From the NCBI GenBank assembly GCA_949752745.1, contig OX457031.1, positions 46,705,257 through 46,769,256 of the forward strand: DNA of 64,000 nt, written 5' to 3'. The notes below the pieces were generated by a model that was given only the letters and a program-made list of their open reading frames with translations, did not search any database and had not been told where the DNA came from. The translations under genes were made by a program, and so were the position numbers. This document shows positions 21,401-31,785 of this stretch, in pieces (within the stretch, counting starts at the first letter, position 1; each line of letters opens with the position of its first letter). The DNA is from Protula sp. h YS-2021 (Eukaryota > Annelida > Polychaeta > Sabellida > Serpulidae).

Positions 21401-23182
21401 TTGGCAACTTTAATGGTGGTGCCATTGATAGATTGAGCAACGTATGATACCACGTTTGAGCCGGCCAGTTGGGAGCGATAATGGTTGCCTCTGCACGGTG
21501 TTTTATTATGATATTCAGTATCCTGGGAATGAGGTTTATGGGTGGATTCACAAAATTGTTGTGTTCTGCCCAGTCGGTTTGAGCTGGAGCATCTACGCCT
21601 GCCGTAAGAGGGTCCCAGTACTGGCTGTTGTACACCGGAAGCTGAAAATTCGTAATGTCCGCAAATCGATCGATCGTGTGACCTTTGTACTTCCTGTCTA
21701 AAAAACTGAAAAGAACGGGATTTAGCTTCCAGCTGTACGTGCTGGCGGGCGATAAACGAGAAAGTCGGTCGGCCCGGCAGTTCAATTTCCCGGCCAAGTG
21801 TTTTGCCTCTAGCTGAATGTTGTACTGAAATGCTAAATTGTAAATGATCTTCGTGAGATTCGTTAAGTCTGGCACATTGCCTCCTAAATTGTTTATAAAG
21901 GCAACCACTGTCACATTGTCTGTCACAATTTGAATGCATTTGTTTTTTAACCTATTCTTGAAAGACTGGAGTGTTAATAACACTGCTAAAAGTTCACGAT
22001 AGTTTATGGACTTGTGTTTCACTGGTCTCGTCCATGAACCCGCTGCCTCATCCTCTTCACAAACACCGCCCCAGCCGATGTCTGAAGCGTCAGTGAAAAT
22101 TTGTAAGTCAATATGGCGTTTCACTATGGGTTTACCATTCCATGAGGATAAGGCACATAACCACCACGATAAATCCTCTATACTTGCCTTATCCAGTTTT
22201 AATACATCCGTCCAGGCATCACGTGATGATAACAATCGGTATAAATTCCTCAGCAGCAATTTTGTTGGCAAAATTGCCTTTGTAAAAGAAATACATTGTC
22301 CGCAAATTTTTGCTATATCACGAGCCGAGGCTTCGCCCTTTTTCAGTATCCGCTTAATATCGCGTTGTAGTTTGTATATGCGCGATTTTGGAATAGATAT
22401 CCAACGATTTTTATCGGGACCGACTGAGTTAATAACGTATCCAATGTACACTATGCTTGTTTTGGAACAAGTTCGGACTTTTCGAAATTAATCAGAAGTC
22501 CTAATTTGGCGTATGTTTCTAAGAGAAACTCAACTTGATTGGCGATAATAGCAGGTTGAGCACACAACAACCCATCGTCTACAAAAGACGAGAAACGTAA
22601 ACCTGATTCTCGTAGATACTGTACCACTGCTCGCACTGTTTTATTAGAATAGAACGGACTAATGTTACATCCAAATGGCAACACATTAAACACGTAATAT
22701 TGATTCTTCCAAGCAAAGCCGAAATATGTTCGAAAGTCCGGATGAACATTTATGTGATGAAACCCGTCTTTTAAATCAATTCTTATAAACTCGTCACCAG
22801 TCAGCACCAGGTCACACACAACATCGATACCCTCATTTTTAAAGTATGGGACACTAATATGATTGTTTAATGGTCTCAAATCCACTATTAGTCTATAAGA
22901 TTTGTTTTTCTTTGGCAAACATCCAATTGCATTGACGCAAAAAGGTTTATTTTGAACTTTAGAAATAGCTCCTGCTTTCAAAAGTTTGTTTACCTCCGAA
23001 TCAACAAACTTGGACTGGTCCCTTGAAAATTGATGGTTTAGATATTCGTACCTTTCAGGTGTTGTTTCGAATGGTAGTGTAACACCGAACTCAATCCACT
23101 TTAACACTTCTTCATTGGCGTTTATATCTTTCCAAGCCTGAAGGTGATCGCGTAACGAATTTATCACCATTATTAAGCACAA
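21303..23182 (-). pseudogene. Reverse transcriptase-RNase H of the retrotransposon, one frameshift
   Basis: The polymerase shows RLIVDLRPLN, RIDLKDGFHHINVHPDF (catalytic Asp), NVLPFGCNISP and FVDDGL (the YxDD box with Phe). A one-base shift near 22455 moves the frame before YIGYVINSVG. RNase H follows with QIFTDASDIGWGGV, NYRELLAVLLTL, IVTDNVTVVAFIN and NCRADRLSRL, so its four acidic residues remain. The frame ends at 21303 and overlaps the recombinase frame, typical of DIRS-group elements. Apart from the shift the gene is intact. Confidence 0.85.
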
Positions 23183-23184
23183 AA

Positions 23185-24117
23185 CTACTCGTCATATCGT
23201 TGACTTGGATTTGCCCCTGGGCGCTTATGAGTGAAGTGTGAAAGGCGACCATAAACATCCGATTTACCCCGATATCTTCCTCTGGCCCGACCGTAACCAC
23301 GCGCACGAGAGCTTTGCTCCTGAGGTTTATACTGGGAGCACACAGCAACAGCGTCTTTTAAATCTGCTAAAGAATCTGAGTTAAACGCCGAAGTGTTTTT
23401 ACGAAGTTGTCTGAAAAATTTTGCTGTCTGGGCGTCAAAGGAATTTTCAACCAACACCGCCGAGTATTCTGATTGTAAATATTTTTGCAGTGCGCCTGCT
23501 GCAATGAAGACTTCCTGTTTTATCGAATCCAAATCCTGGTTTCTGTTACTAGATCCTGCAATTTTTAACAGAGTTTCCGAATATTTTGAACAACTTGCTA
23601 TTAAATTTATTCTAGCCTGGTCATCTCTCTTGACCCCCGTTCGGTCGGTGCTTAGCTTAAAATTAGCCGGGAGCTCGAATGACGCGTATTTGTCCTTTAG
23701 TGACCTAAAATCACTTTGAACACAAGCAGAGACAGAATTGTCTGAACTGTGGGGAGGACAACCTCCTGTTGCTCCTTCGTCAGAAGGTATATTTTCTGGC
23801 CTCGTATGGCGGTTAAACGTAACTGATGTAACTGGCCTCAAAGGCGAGTATTCGTCACAATCCCGAAACACTGGGGGTGGTCTCCTGAATTCCTCAGAAT
23901 CTAACTGTCTCCCGGATTCCAGTTTATTCACACGACTAATCACTTGATCTAACTTTTCACACACTGTGTTTGAAAATCTGTCACTATTTTCGCTTTTTGA
24001 CTCGACAATATCGATTCTATCCGTTAATCTACTCAGCGTATCAATGATCCTATCTAGTTTCGTGTTACTATCCTCTTGGATGTTTCCGATGTTTGATGCT
24101 TTGTCTACAGTCGACAT
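23185..24117 (-). CDS. Gag-like protein of the tyrosine-recombinase retrotransposon
   Basis: 310 codons, uninterrupted. The first ~90 residues (LDRIIDTLSRLTDRIDIVE, VCEKLDQVISRVNKLES) look like a coiled coil. The middle is helical and unfamiliar. The end is Arg/Gly-rich (RARGYGRARGRYRG), as expected for RNA binding. It is the first frame of the element and lies just upstream of the polymerase frame. The start ATG at 24117 directly follows the A repeat region. It probably packages the element RNA. Assignment rests on position and composition, as Gag sequences in this group are poorly conserved. Confidence 0.65.
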   Translation of the reverse strand: MSTVDKASNIGNIQEDSNTKLDRIIDTLSRLTDRIDIVESKSENSDRFSNTVCEKLDQVISRVNKLESGRQLDSEEFRRPPPVFRDCDEYSPLRPVTSVTFNRHTRPENIPSDEGATGGCPPHSSDNSVSACVQSDFRSLKDKYASFELPANFKLSTDRTGVKRDDQARINLIASCSKYSETLLKIAGSSNRNQDLDSIKQEVFIAAGALQKYLQSEYSAVLVENSFDAQTAKFFRQLRKNTSAFNSDSLADLKDAVAVCSQYKPQEQSSRARGYGRARGRYRGKSDVYGRLSHFTHKRPGANPSQRYDE

Positions 24118-24156
24118 TTTTCCTCAGGCCTCGCCTGAATTGACCCGCAGCGGAAG

Positions 24157-24213
24157 TAATCGCATAACAAGGTGAAGGAAGTAAACATCACGTGACTTCC
24201 CATAACTACTATT
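24157..24213 (-). repeat. Split direct repeat A, outer copy
   Basis: Matches 20172-20226 almost exactly (AATCGCATAACAAGGTGAAG to CCATAACTACTAT). Confidence 0.85.
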
Positions 24214-24546
24214 TTGTTGTTAAAAAAACCACCCGAAGCGCACTTTATTTTCACACTCATTACCCACACTGTAAGGTCACTCGCATCTTGCATAAACAAC
24301 ACTTAAGCTTATTTCTAAGGCCAACGGCCCCGTTTTACGGTTGTCCTAATTCCTGTTAGTTTTTGTTTATTGCATGTCTAAATGTTATTTGACTTTATTG
24401 TGTTTTAAATGTAGTTCCCGTGTATAAAAGTTGCTTGTCACCCCTTCCCTGTTGCTGCAATACACCTCTCCTACTTTCCCAGCCGGTGCTCTCTCCCCTC
24501 TCGGCGGCAAAAGAGCCTCCTGGCCTGCTGCTGCTCCTTTTATTAA

Positions 24547-25137
24547 AGGGAAATGCGGGGATCTCACCTAGAATTGACATTTCCTTCATACTTTCACAGT
24601 TTAATGCTTGGAGGGTATACATTAAAAAATTGACAAGAAAAAGGGGGGTCACCGCTATTATAAGAGAAATAAAGACACTGAAAGGTCGCGTACTTTACTA
24701 CAGAAACCATAGGGAAAACCAAGAAATTTCAATCAAAATGCAAAATTCACAAATAATCACAATTGACAATTAACTCATTTTTTCCCTGTTTGAAGAACAC
24801 GTCATACGAAATGTTTTAAGCAAATAAAAAATATATGTCACCGTATCAATACGGGAATTATACAATCGTTTTGACAAAGTCCCATTGACTCAATGGATAA
24901 ATGATGAAAACAGTGTAATATGATTTTAATGGACAATATATCAACACAGGCCCTTCTAGGAACAAAATATCAATACAGACCATTTCTGGACACGACCCTA
25001 TTTGTCTTTGAAAAGAATTTTTCGATTTAGACGGATTTAGTAGTTATTTATACGTGGAAACATGGATCAAATTCGGGGATATTCAATGTAATACGCATTT
25101 CGGTCGCTAGATGGCGCAGAGATACCCGCATTTCCCT
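24547..25137. mobile_element. TTAA-flanked MITE (piggyBac-like)
   Basis: Inverted ends AGGGAAATGCGGGGATCTC and its complement (GAGATACCCGCATTTCCCT) are flanked by TTAA at 24543-24546 and 25138-25141, the signature of piggyBac target sites. The 591-bp body has no transposase. The right TTAA is also the first four bases of the next repeat. Confidence 0.75.
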
Positions 25138-25611
25138 TTAACACTTGACAAGCCTTTGGCTTGCAAGGGTTATATGAATTTGTGCGAGCAAAATTCGTCC
25201 TTTTTTTTCTTCTTGACAGTTTTTCCGATTTTTTTGTGTCTTCTTCTCCTCTGACACTATGGGCCCTAGGACCATGAGCTTGATCTGAACGTGTGCATGT
25301 CACTTTTTATTTTCGTCTTCGATTTCGTTTTCTTTGTTAAAACGGCATGTGAAAAGAGTGCATTTTTGCAAGTAAATGCAGTGCATTTAACGTACATCAC
25401 AGAACACAGTTGCTGAGCTTTGTGCGAGCTCTCACTGCGTAAAGAGATAACACGGCGTATGCCTGATCAGTCAATAAAACCTTAAGCCAACAAAAACCAA
25501 ACACTACTCGGTCTATAAGACGTATTCAAGCTGTATTGTTTGCAATATATTATTCAAGAAATAACCCATTGAAGGAAGAATTTTGCGTTTTAATTTATGT
25601 CAAGTGTTTAA
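25138..25611 (+). repeat. TTAA-bounded ~480-bp repeat, full copy 1
   Basis: Begins TTAACACTTGACAAGCC and ends TGTCAAGTGTTTAA, so the ends are imperfect inverted repeats bounded by TTAA. The body is 85-90% identical by eye to 28087-28578. Probably a second piggyBac-type MITE, although ACATTTCGC is shared beyond the right end in all three copies. Confidence 0.75.
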
Positions 25612-25797
25612 CATTTCGCCAGCGAAATAAAGTTATAGTTTGCACTAGCTCTAGGGTGCCAAAAACTTGCCAATCAAAGCAGCATTCAAGCTCGCAGCAA
25701 GCAAAACTTTACCTACCCGTTTCCCCTCTCTCCTCCTTCAACTATACTTTGTTTACTTTTGTTATATGATTCCATTATGTATGTAGTTTTATTAGCA

Positions 25798-25937
25798 TTG
25801 GCAAAATTTTACGCACCCATTCGTGTGCTAGTCTTCAGTGTTTTAGGAATAAAAAACACAGATACGTAAAACTGTATACTTGTTATTGTTTTTCAATGGG
25901 TCGGAGACTCCCTCTTACTGCGAAAGCTTAGTTTTAA
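25798..25937 (+). repeat. Dispersed ~145-bp repeat, copy 2
   Basis: Direct copy of 19712-19860, here without any retrotransposon coding remnant beside it. Confidence 0.8.
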
Positions 25938-26380
25938 TAAAGATAAAATTCCATATATGTGTGAGTCAAGATCAAAATTTCGGGTGACTGGAATGTACCG
26001 AATTTGTCAAAATTCGAACGTTGCTCGTGAGCTTCCGGAAAATTGGGAATTTCCAGTGCTCCCGTATCCAGGGCCGACATTCCTGCAAAATAAGCAAATG
26101 GATTGGGAACTATTGCAGTTTTTTTTTTTGGCAAATTACCCAATTTTTTTTTAGAATTCTAAAAGGGCTGGAATTTGCAATTATATAAATTCAATATGCT
26201 GCTGTTATGTGTGTCACATTTAAGTTTACTTATCTTTCCAAAAAGGAAATTTTATACTTTAAGCGTGCACACGCATGCCCGATTAATTCCCACTTGGCAT
26301 TGAAGTGGTGCACCTGATAAAATTTTTTTGACCTTGACCTTAATGGTCAAGGTCAAATCGCGAAAAAGGTCAAACGGTTT
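25938..26380. other. No gene recognised
   Basis: AT-rich flank leading into the satellite; no motif seen. Confidence 0.4.
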
Positions 26381-27240
26381 TCAGACAATTACTGCAAGGC
26401 GGTTGAAGCTAGAAAAGCCAAACTTGGCATATATATAAAGGGCGATGTGATCTAAAGAAACCAATAAAAATTTTTGACCTTGATCTTGACCATGACCTTG
26501 AAATCGCGAAAAACGTTACGTAAGAAAAACAATGAGTTATCTCGAAAACGGTAAGAGATAGAGGAATTTTGACCTCATTTTCGACCTCCACCCCCTATAC
26601 GACGATACGTAAGGTATAACTTCCGGTGTCCTTGACCTCCAGTTCACTTTCGAGCCCCAAACCTGAAGTTGGCCCTTATCTCGAAAACGGTAAGAGATAG
26701 AGCAAGTTTGACCTCATTTTCGACCTCCACCCCCTATACGACGATACGTAAGGTATAACTTCCGGTGTCCTTGACCTCCAGATCACTTTCGAGCCCCAAA
26801 CCGGAAGCTGGCCCTTATCTCAAAAACGGTAAGAGATAGAGCAATTTTGAACTCATTTTCGACCTCCACCCCGTGTACGACGATACGTAAGGTATAACTT
26901 TAGGTGTCCTTGATCTCCAGGTCACTTTCGAGCCCCAAACCGGAAGTTGGCCCTTATCTCGAAAACGGTAAGAGACAGAGCAATTTTGAACTCATTTTCG
27001 ACCTCCACCCCCCTATACAACGATACGTAAGGTATAACTTCCGGTGTCCTTGACCTCCAGGTCACTTTCGAGCCCCAAACAGGAAGTTGGCCCTTATCTC
27101 GAAAACGGTAAGAGATAGAGCAGTCAGTTTCCAGACATTTTCTCCAAGACCGTTGAAGCTAGACCAGCCAAAGTTTTCACATGAATAGAGGTCATCTGAA
27201 GTGGTACACCTGATAAATTTTTGTTACCTTGACCTTACCC
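26380..27240 (+). repeat. Satellite array, ~140-bp units
   Basis: CGAAAACGGTAAGAGATAGA recurs near 26541, 26682, 26822, 26961 and 27101, each followed by GACCTCATTTTCGACCTCCA and ACGATACGTAAGGTATAACT. GGTTGAAGCTAGA...AGCCAAA-type flanks occur on both sides (26400 and 27150), so the array grew inside a larger dispersed repeat. Identity between units is high. Confidence 0.85.
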
Positions 27241-27768
27241 GTATAGTTGGTAGTATTTAGGAGGATATTCTACATTCAGACATGTGAAAATTGTTAACAA
27301 ATAGCAATATCATCTATGTTCCGTTTTAAGTTATCATTCCAAGTGGGGTCTAATTCGCTGTGCGAATTTCGGTCTAGTTTTCTTGGCAGTACGTGAAATA
27401 CCGACATTCAATTTTGCTGCAATGGCCCTAACAACAATAGCATACTGTCCATAAGCTGTTATCAACTGGCAATGATGTAGTCGCGGTAAGGATGTCTCAC
27501 CAACAGGCACAATCCGGAAATGCAGGGCGAAAAAAGGAACAAACAGCGACACGTCTCACAAGCGGGAAGCGCGTATCGAAAAGCATGCAACATTATGCAA
27601 GTGAAAAGGTGTTTAAGCCCAAACAAGGTCACAATATTTTAATGACCTTGAAGAAATTGGAATCTGATATTGAACTTCATTTAACGGAACAGGATGAAGG
27701 AGAAATAAAATGGTATGCCAACCTTCAGTCAGTTGATAGTAGCACACTGTGCTGGTGGCGTTAGTGGC

Positions 27769-27769
<1 letters not shown>
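27241..27769. other. No gene recognised
   Basis: Contains a 90-codon open frame (27492-27764) with charged residues but no known domain; no splice or homology support. Confidence 0.35.

Positions 27770-27863
<94 letters not shown>
27770..27863 (+). repeat. (GAT)n trinucleotide microsatellite, about 31 units
   Basis: Uninterrupted GAT repeat. One frame reads as poly-Asp, but no gene context supports translation. Confidence 0.98.
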
Positions 27864-28086
27864 TCGGAATCCGACTTTTGATAATTTTTATTGCAGTTAG
27901 AAAGGTGAAAAGTAATAAGTTTATGTCATAGAATTTTCTTAAATATCACAGAAAGATAACAGGGACCTCCTTAATTGTCGATCGCCTTGATCCATCGTTG
28001 TACTGATGTATTATTTATGGTATACCGACGTTTCGTCTAGCGATGTTTCGTCTAAATGTGAAAGGTGCCACGTTTCATCCAGATTA

Positions 28087-28578
28087 TTAACACTTGACAA
28101 GCCTTTGGCTTGCAAGGGTTATATGAATTTGTGCGAGCAAAATTCGTCCTTTTTTTCTTCTTGACAGTTTTTCCGATTTTTTGTGTCTTCTTCGTCTCTG
28201 ACACTATGGGCCCTACGACCATGAAACTTGGGACTTACGAAGAGCTTGATCTGAACATGTCACTTTTTATTTTCGTCTTTGATTTCGTTTTCTTTGTTAA
28301 AACGCCATGTGAAAACAGTGTATTTTTTGCAAGTAAATGCGTAGCATTTAACGACAGCACAGAATACACATTTGCTAAGTGAGCTTTGTGCGAGCTCTCA
28401 CTGCGTAAATAGATAACAAGGCGTATGTCTGATCAGTCAATAAAACTTGAAGTCAACAACAACCAAACACTACTCGGCTTATAAGACGTATTCAAGCTGT
28501 GTTGTTTGCAATATATTATTCAAGAAATAACCCACTGAAGGAAGTATTTTTGCGTTTTAATTTTTGTCAAGTGTTTAA
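28087..28578 (+). repeat. TTAA-bounded ~480-bp repeat, full copy 2
   Basis: Same ends as 25138-25611. It sits inside the MULE at 28027-29286, between the left terminal repeat and the transposase remnant, so it entered after the MULE. Confidence 0.75.
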
Positions 28579-28629
28579 CATTTCGCTAGTCATTTTTTTT
28601 ATTTTTATATTTATATTTTTTCACTTTAG

Positions 28630-29180
28630 TGACACGTGGTACATGGACGGTAACTTTGCGATGGCTCCTCGAGGAACTATATATACGTCATCAAGGGTCC
28701 ACTGGGCAACACAACTGTTCCAACAGTGTATGCTCTCATGGAGGGCAAATCGCACGAGTCCTACGCCGAGTTCAACCATGCTCTGAATGAATGCGACACA
28801 ATGCACTTGTATCCTGAACCGATGGTGGTACACTGTGACTTTGAACAAGCAGTCATTAGAGGGTGCGTTCCGTCGCGCAAACGGCCCGTGAGAACGGTGT
28901 CTTTCGCGTTCGCCGAATCCCTCCACGATTTCCACCTGCCATGTGAAATGTGCACGAAACAACCCTAAATAACGAAGCAAGAACCAACAACGAGATGGAA
29001 GGATGAAATAACCGCTTTGCCCATTTAGTTGGATACACATACCCCACCATCTGATGAGCACCTTAAAGAAGGAAGACTGTGCCGTCAACTCTTATAGCGC
29101 TAGATGGAATCGGGAATCCACCAACTAAGAGAATTCTGAAGGAATATAAGGATCTCCAGACACGCCTCTTCACACTCTCC
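28630..29180 (+). pseudogene. MULE transposase fragment
   Basis: Starts after an acceptor-like TTTCACTTTAG with DTWYMDGNFAMAPRG (first catalytic Asp). A shift near 28695 leads to NTTVPTVYALMEGKSHESY and VHCDFEQAVIRGC (second Asp region). A later frame has RTNNEMEG, NNRFAHLVGYTYPTI and LKKEDCA, the C-terminal part of animal MULE transposases. Multiple shifts and stops; the N-terminal DNA-binding part is absent. The open frames on - over this stretch are shadows. Confidence 0.8.
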
Positions 29181-29294
29181 CACCACCGCACAAGCGGAGA
29201 GAAGACGATTTACATTTTTTTTTTCGAAACTTAGACGAAACGTCGCACCTTGCACAGTTAAACGAAACGTCGCTAGATGAAACGTCACGCATCT

Positions 29295-29297
<3 letters not shown>

Positions 29298-29365
<68 letters not shown>
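29298..29365. repeat. (TA)n microsatellite, 68 bp
   Basis: Pure TA/AT dinucleotide run directly beyond the right end of the MULE. Confidence 0.98.
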
Positions 29366-29367
<2 letters not shown>

Positions 29368-31679
29368 CACACCTTCAATATATGTTCTAACCGTATGCCA
29401 AAGGAAAAGGTTATGCGACAAATACTTTCGGAGATATAGCCTGGCCACGAGGGCGAACGAAAGCGGGCAGACAAACGGACAAGCTGAAACCTATATCCCC
29501 TCGTTACACGGGGGATAACTACAAACATGACCACCATATTCTATACAGATTTGACAGATTCACTGAAAATTTCAGTGACTGTAAAAGTCATCGATTTGAC
29601 AATCACTGAACACACACACACATGTTCGTGAACAGTGTCATTTAAATTTCTTGAAGTATACACCTTGTGTTCAGTGGCGGCAAAAAACAAAAAAAAACAA
29701 AGGACTCATGGCATCCAGGTCGCCAACCCAGCAGATAAACAGGAGACAAAGGACTGCTCATGGTCGTGGTTAGCTCGGCACTGAGCCTCTTTCTGGTGGC
29801 AAAAAACAGCTGATTGCTGCGTGGAGAATCAATAAGCCAGGCATTGACTCTCGCTCCTGTGCGCGGCAGCTGACAGGGCATTACTAGATCAGTGCGCCAT
29901 TGTAGCTCCTATGCTCTATATTGTTACGTAGAAGTGTGTAAATACGGACTTCTTGTCATTTCCTTATTTCTCTACGAACACAGATGAAGTAATAAAGATA
30001 CAAAGGATCAGGGGTTGCCATGAAGTGTTTATTCTACTTTTTTTTCAAATTCCTTAGTTTTTTTTGTTTTTTTTTGTTTGGTTTAACAGTTTTTTTTTTC
30101 ACGTTCATTCCAATAAATGGTAGTGGTTGTTATCCCTGAGCAGAAATGCGAGTGAATACGCTGATCTCTGAATTCCAAGTCATTTTGCTTTACTCCACAA
30201 CTAACCGGAAACAGTTGTACAGTGCAGCAAACATAAGAAAAGCTGTTGCTGTAAACTGAACGTTCCATGCAGTACGTTTCTGCCCACACGCAAATCGCTT
30301 TCACATATTTATTGCATATGGTTTGATAATATGGCATCATTCGCTGAATGATAACGGCAGTAAGGCTGAATACATCACAAACCACCAGCCTGTACAGAAG
30401 ACAAAAGACTGGAAGAAGAACAACGACTGTATGATGTACGTTTATTACTTTTTGTGTAGAAAGGAGTAGAAAGGAACCTTCATACAAAGTTCATACATTG
30501 TGAGGACGCAACAAAAGCTTGTCTACATTATAGCAAAGTGTGACGTTACATGTTACACCACCATTCACCACATACGAACACCTGTAATGTACAGTCACTA
30601 CTGTCTAACGCGGTACCAAACCCGCTGTCAGCACAACTCACAGCAATCACTGTGACACGAATCACTCTGTACTACACGCGCTTCCCCTCTCAACCACTGC
30701 GCATCACTTTATCGCAGATATGTTTAGTTTTTAGCGATTGGGTGACTGCATACAACGACGTGCTAAAAGACACGTGCTGAATAGCAAGCGCCGATATACA
30801 CGCGCACGGGCTGGCTCACGCATGCGGAAAAGCACGTGACAGGTCACACATGCCGAACATCACGAGTAATTCACAACTCAAAAGTCAAAACAAAAAGCAC
30901 AGTGGTTTTATTATTTTTTTCTGGTAAAATGCAATCGTTCACATTCAAAATGAAAATTTACATAAATCTTACATCACACGGTATTAATTTTTTAACATAA
31001 GCATTTACATTTACTGACTTTGGTTAGCTTTAAACTATCTGCTCGGACCAAAGGACTTCTAAACTGTCGAAATCCCTCTGGTTCTGAGTTATAAAGGCTA
31101 TAAATATGAATAAATACACTACAAAGCACTGTGACCTCGCAGCCCAAGCAAAATTGTCACCAAGGCAAAAAAAAAAAAGTCAATTTGGCACGTGCGTCCA
31201 GCTTCTCAAGACAGTCACATCACAAAGACTGCATATCTCTCATTCAGTAACTCACTTTTGGGTATGATAATATTGTTTGTAAAACATCGACATACTGATG
31301 ACACATGGCAATGACGTACTGTTAGCGGGGACAAACGACAGCACAGCAAAAATGTGCCGTGTTGGTTCTTCAACACGCTGGACAAGCTCAATTCATCCGC
31401 GTAAAAAGACTTTCCGTTAATGTCACTTTTACCGCACATATATACGTTCAGAATAAGACGGAAACATGCAGAAAAATACAGTCCATCGCCGATAATTCGA
31501 CGCACTCGGGACCGAGCAAATTACTTGGAATTATCCGTGTTACAAATTGAAAAAATCGTTCAAACCATTTTGATCACACCTATACTTTTGAAAAAAAAAC
31601 CCAGTCTCTAAATTAGATTTAATTAAAATGATGTGTATTTGCGTATCCCCAGATAGGTTTCGGGCTCCACCCTGAGGAG
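29366..31679. other. Non-coding, one satellite tail
   Basis: 29420-29520 carries GGAGATATAGCCTGGCCACG, GGGCAGACAAACGGACAAGC and CCCTCGTTACACGGGGGAT, an inverted version of the satellite tail at 16500-16580. Around 29550-29610, GACAGATTCACTGAAAATTT and CAGTGACTGTAAAAGTC distantly resemble the palindromic repeats at 9585. Open frames at 30083-30487 and 31215-31505 show no known domain. Confidence 0.4.
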
Positions 31680-31785
31680 GAGAGACGGACAGACAACCGA
31701 CACCCATCATAGGAGTCGGACAGACAACCGACACCCATCATAGGAGACGGACAGACAACCGACACCCATCATAGGAGTCGCACAC
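31680..31785 (+). repeat. 31-bp minisatellite, three units
   Basis: CGGACAGACAACCGACACCC followed by ATCATAGGAG recurs at 31686, 31717 and 31748. Confidence 0.9.

Larger units (their letters stand above)
20024..24213 (-). mobile_element. Tyrosine-recombinase (Ngaro/DIRS-type) retrotransposon with split direct repeats
   Basis: On the - strand the order is repeat A (24213-24157), Gag-like frame, reverse transcriptase/RNase H, tyrosine recombinase, repeat B (20273-20228), A again (20226-20172), a ~100-bp spacer, and B again (20072-20024). This A1-genes-B1-A2-B2 layout is the split-direct-repeat structure of Ngaro/PAT elements. One frameshift in the polymerase region and one frameshift plus one stop in the recombinase show it is recently dead. 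Length is about 4.2 kb, ordinary for the group. Confidence 0.85.
28027..29286 (+). mobile_element. MULE (Mutator-like) remnant with iterated terminal repeats
   Basis: Inverted ends of about 55 bp match at most positions: GACGTTTCGTCTAGCGATGT on the left and the complement of CGTCGCTAGATGAAACGTC on the right. Each end holds three spaced copies of a GACGTTTCRTCTA iteron. A MULE transposase remnant lies between, next to the right end. The 492-bp TTAA-bounded repeat interrupts the left side. No 9-bp target duplication is visible, so the copy is old or rearranged. Confidence 0.75.

Noticed and set aside
20770..21939. 389-codon frame taken as one recombinase protein
   Set aside because: Its first ~180 codons overlap RNase H in another frame and read as nonsense; only the part after ~21400 matches the recombinase.
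20813..24175. Open frames on + across the retrotransposon
   Set aside because: All are shadows of the - strand Gag, polymerase and recombinase frames.
27749..27931. Open frame with a poly-aspartate run
   Set aside because: It is the (GAT)n microsatellite read in one frame; no start context, splice signals or conserved flanks.
28621..29088. 155-codon frame on - over the MULE
   Set aside because: Shadow of the transposase remnant on +, which carries the recognisable motifs.
29100..29537. 145-codon frame on - with an (Ile-Tyr)n run
   Set aside because: Produced by the (TA)n microsatellite and the satellite tail next to it.
30083..30487. 134-codon frame on - with hydrophobic stretches
   Set aside because: No family motif, splice context or repeat support; length is within chance for this composition.
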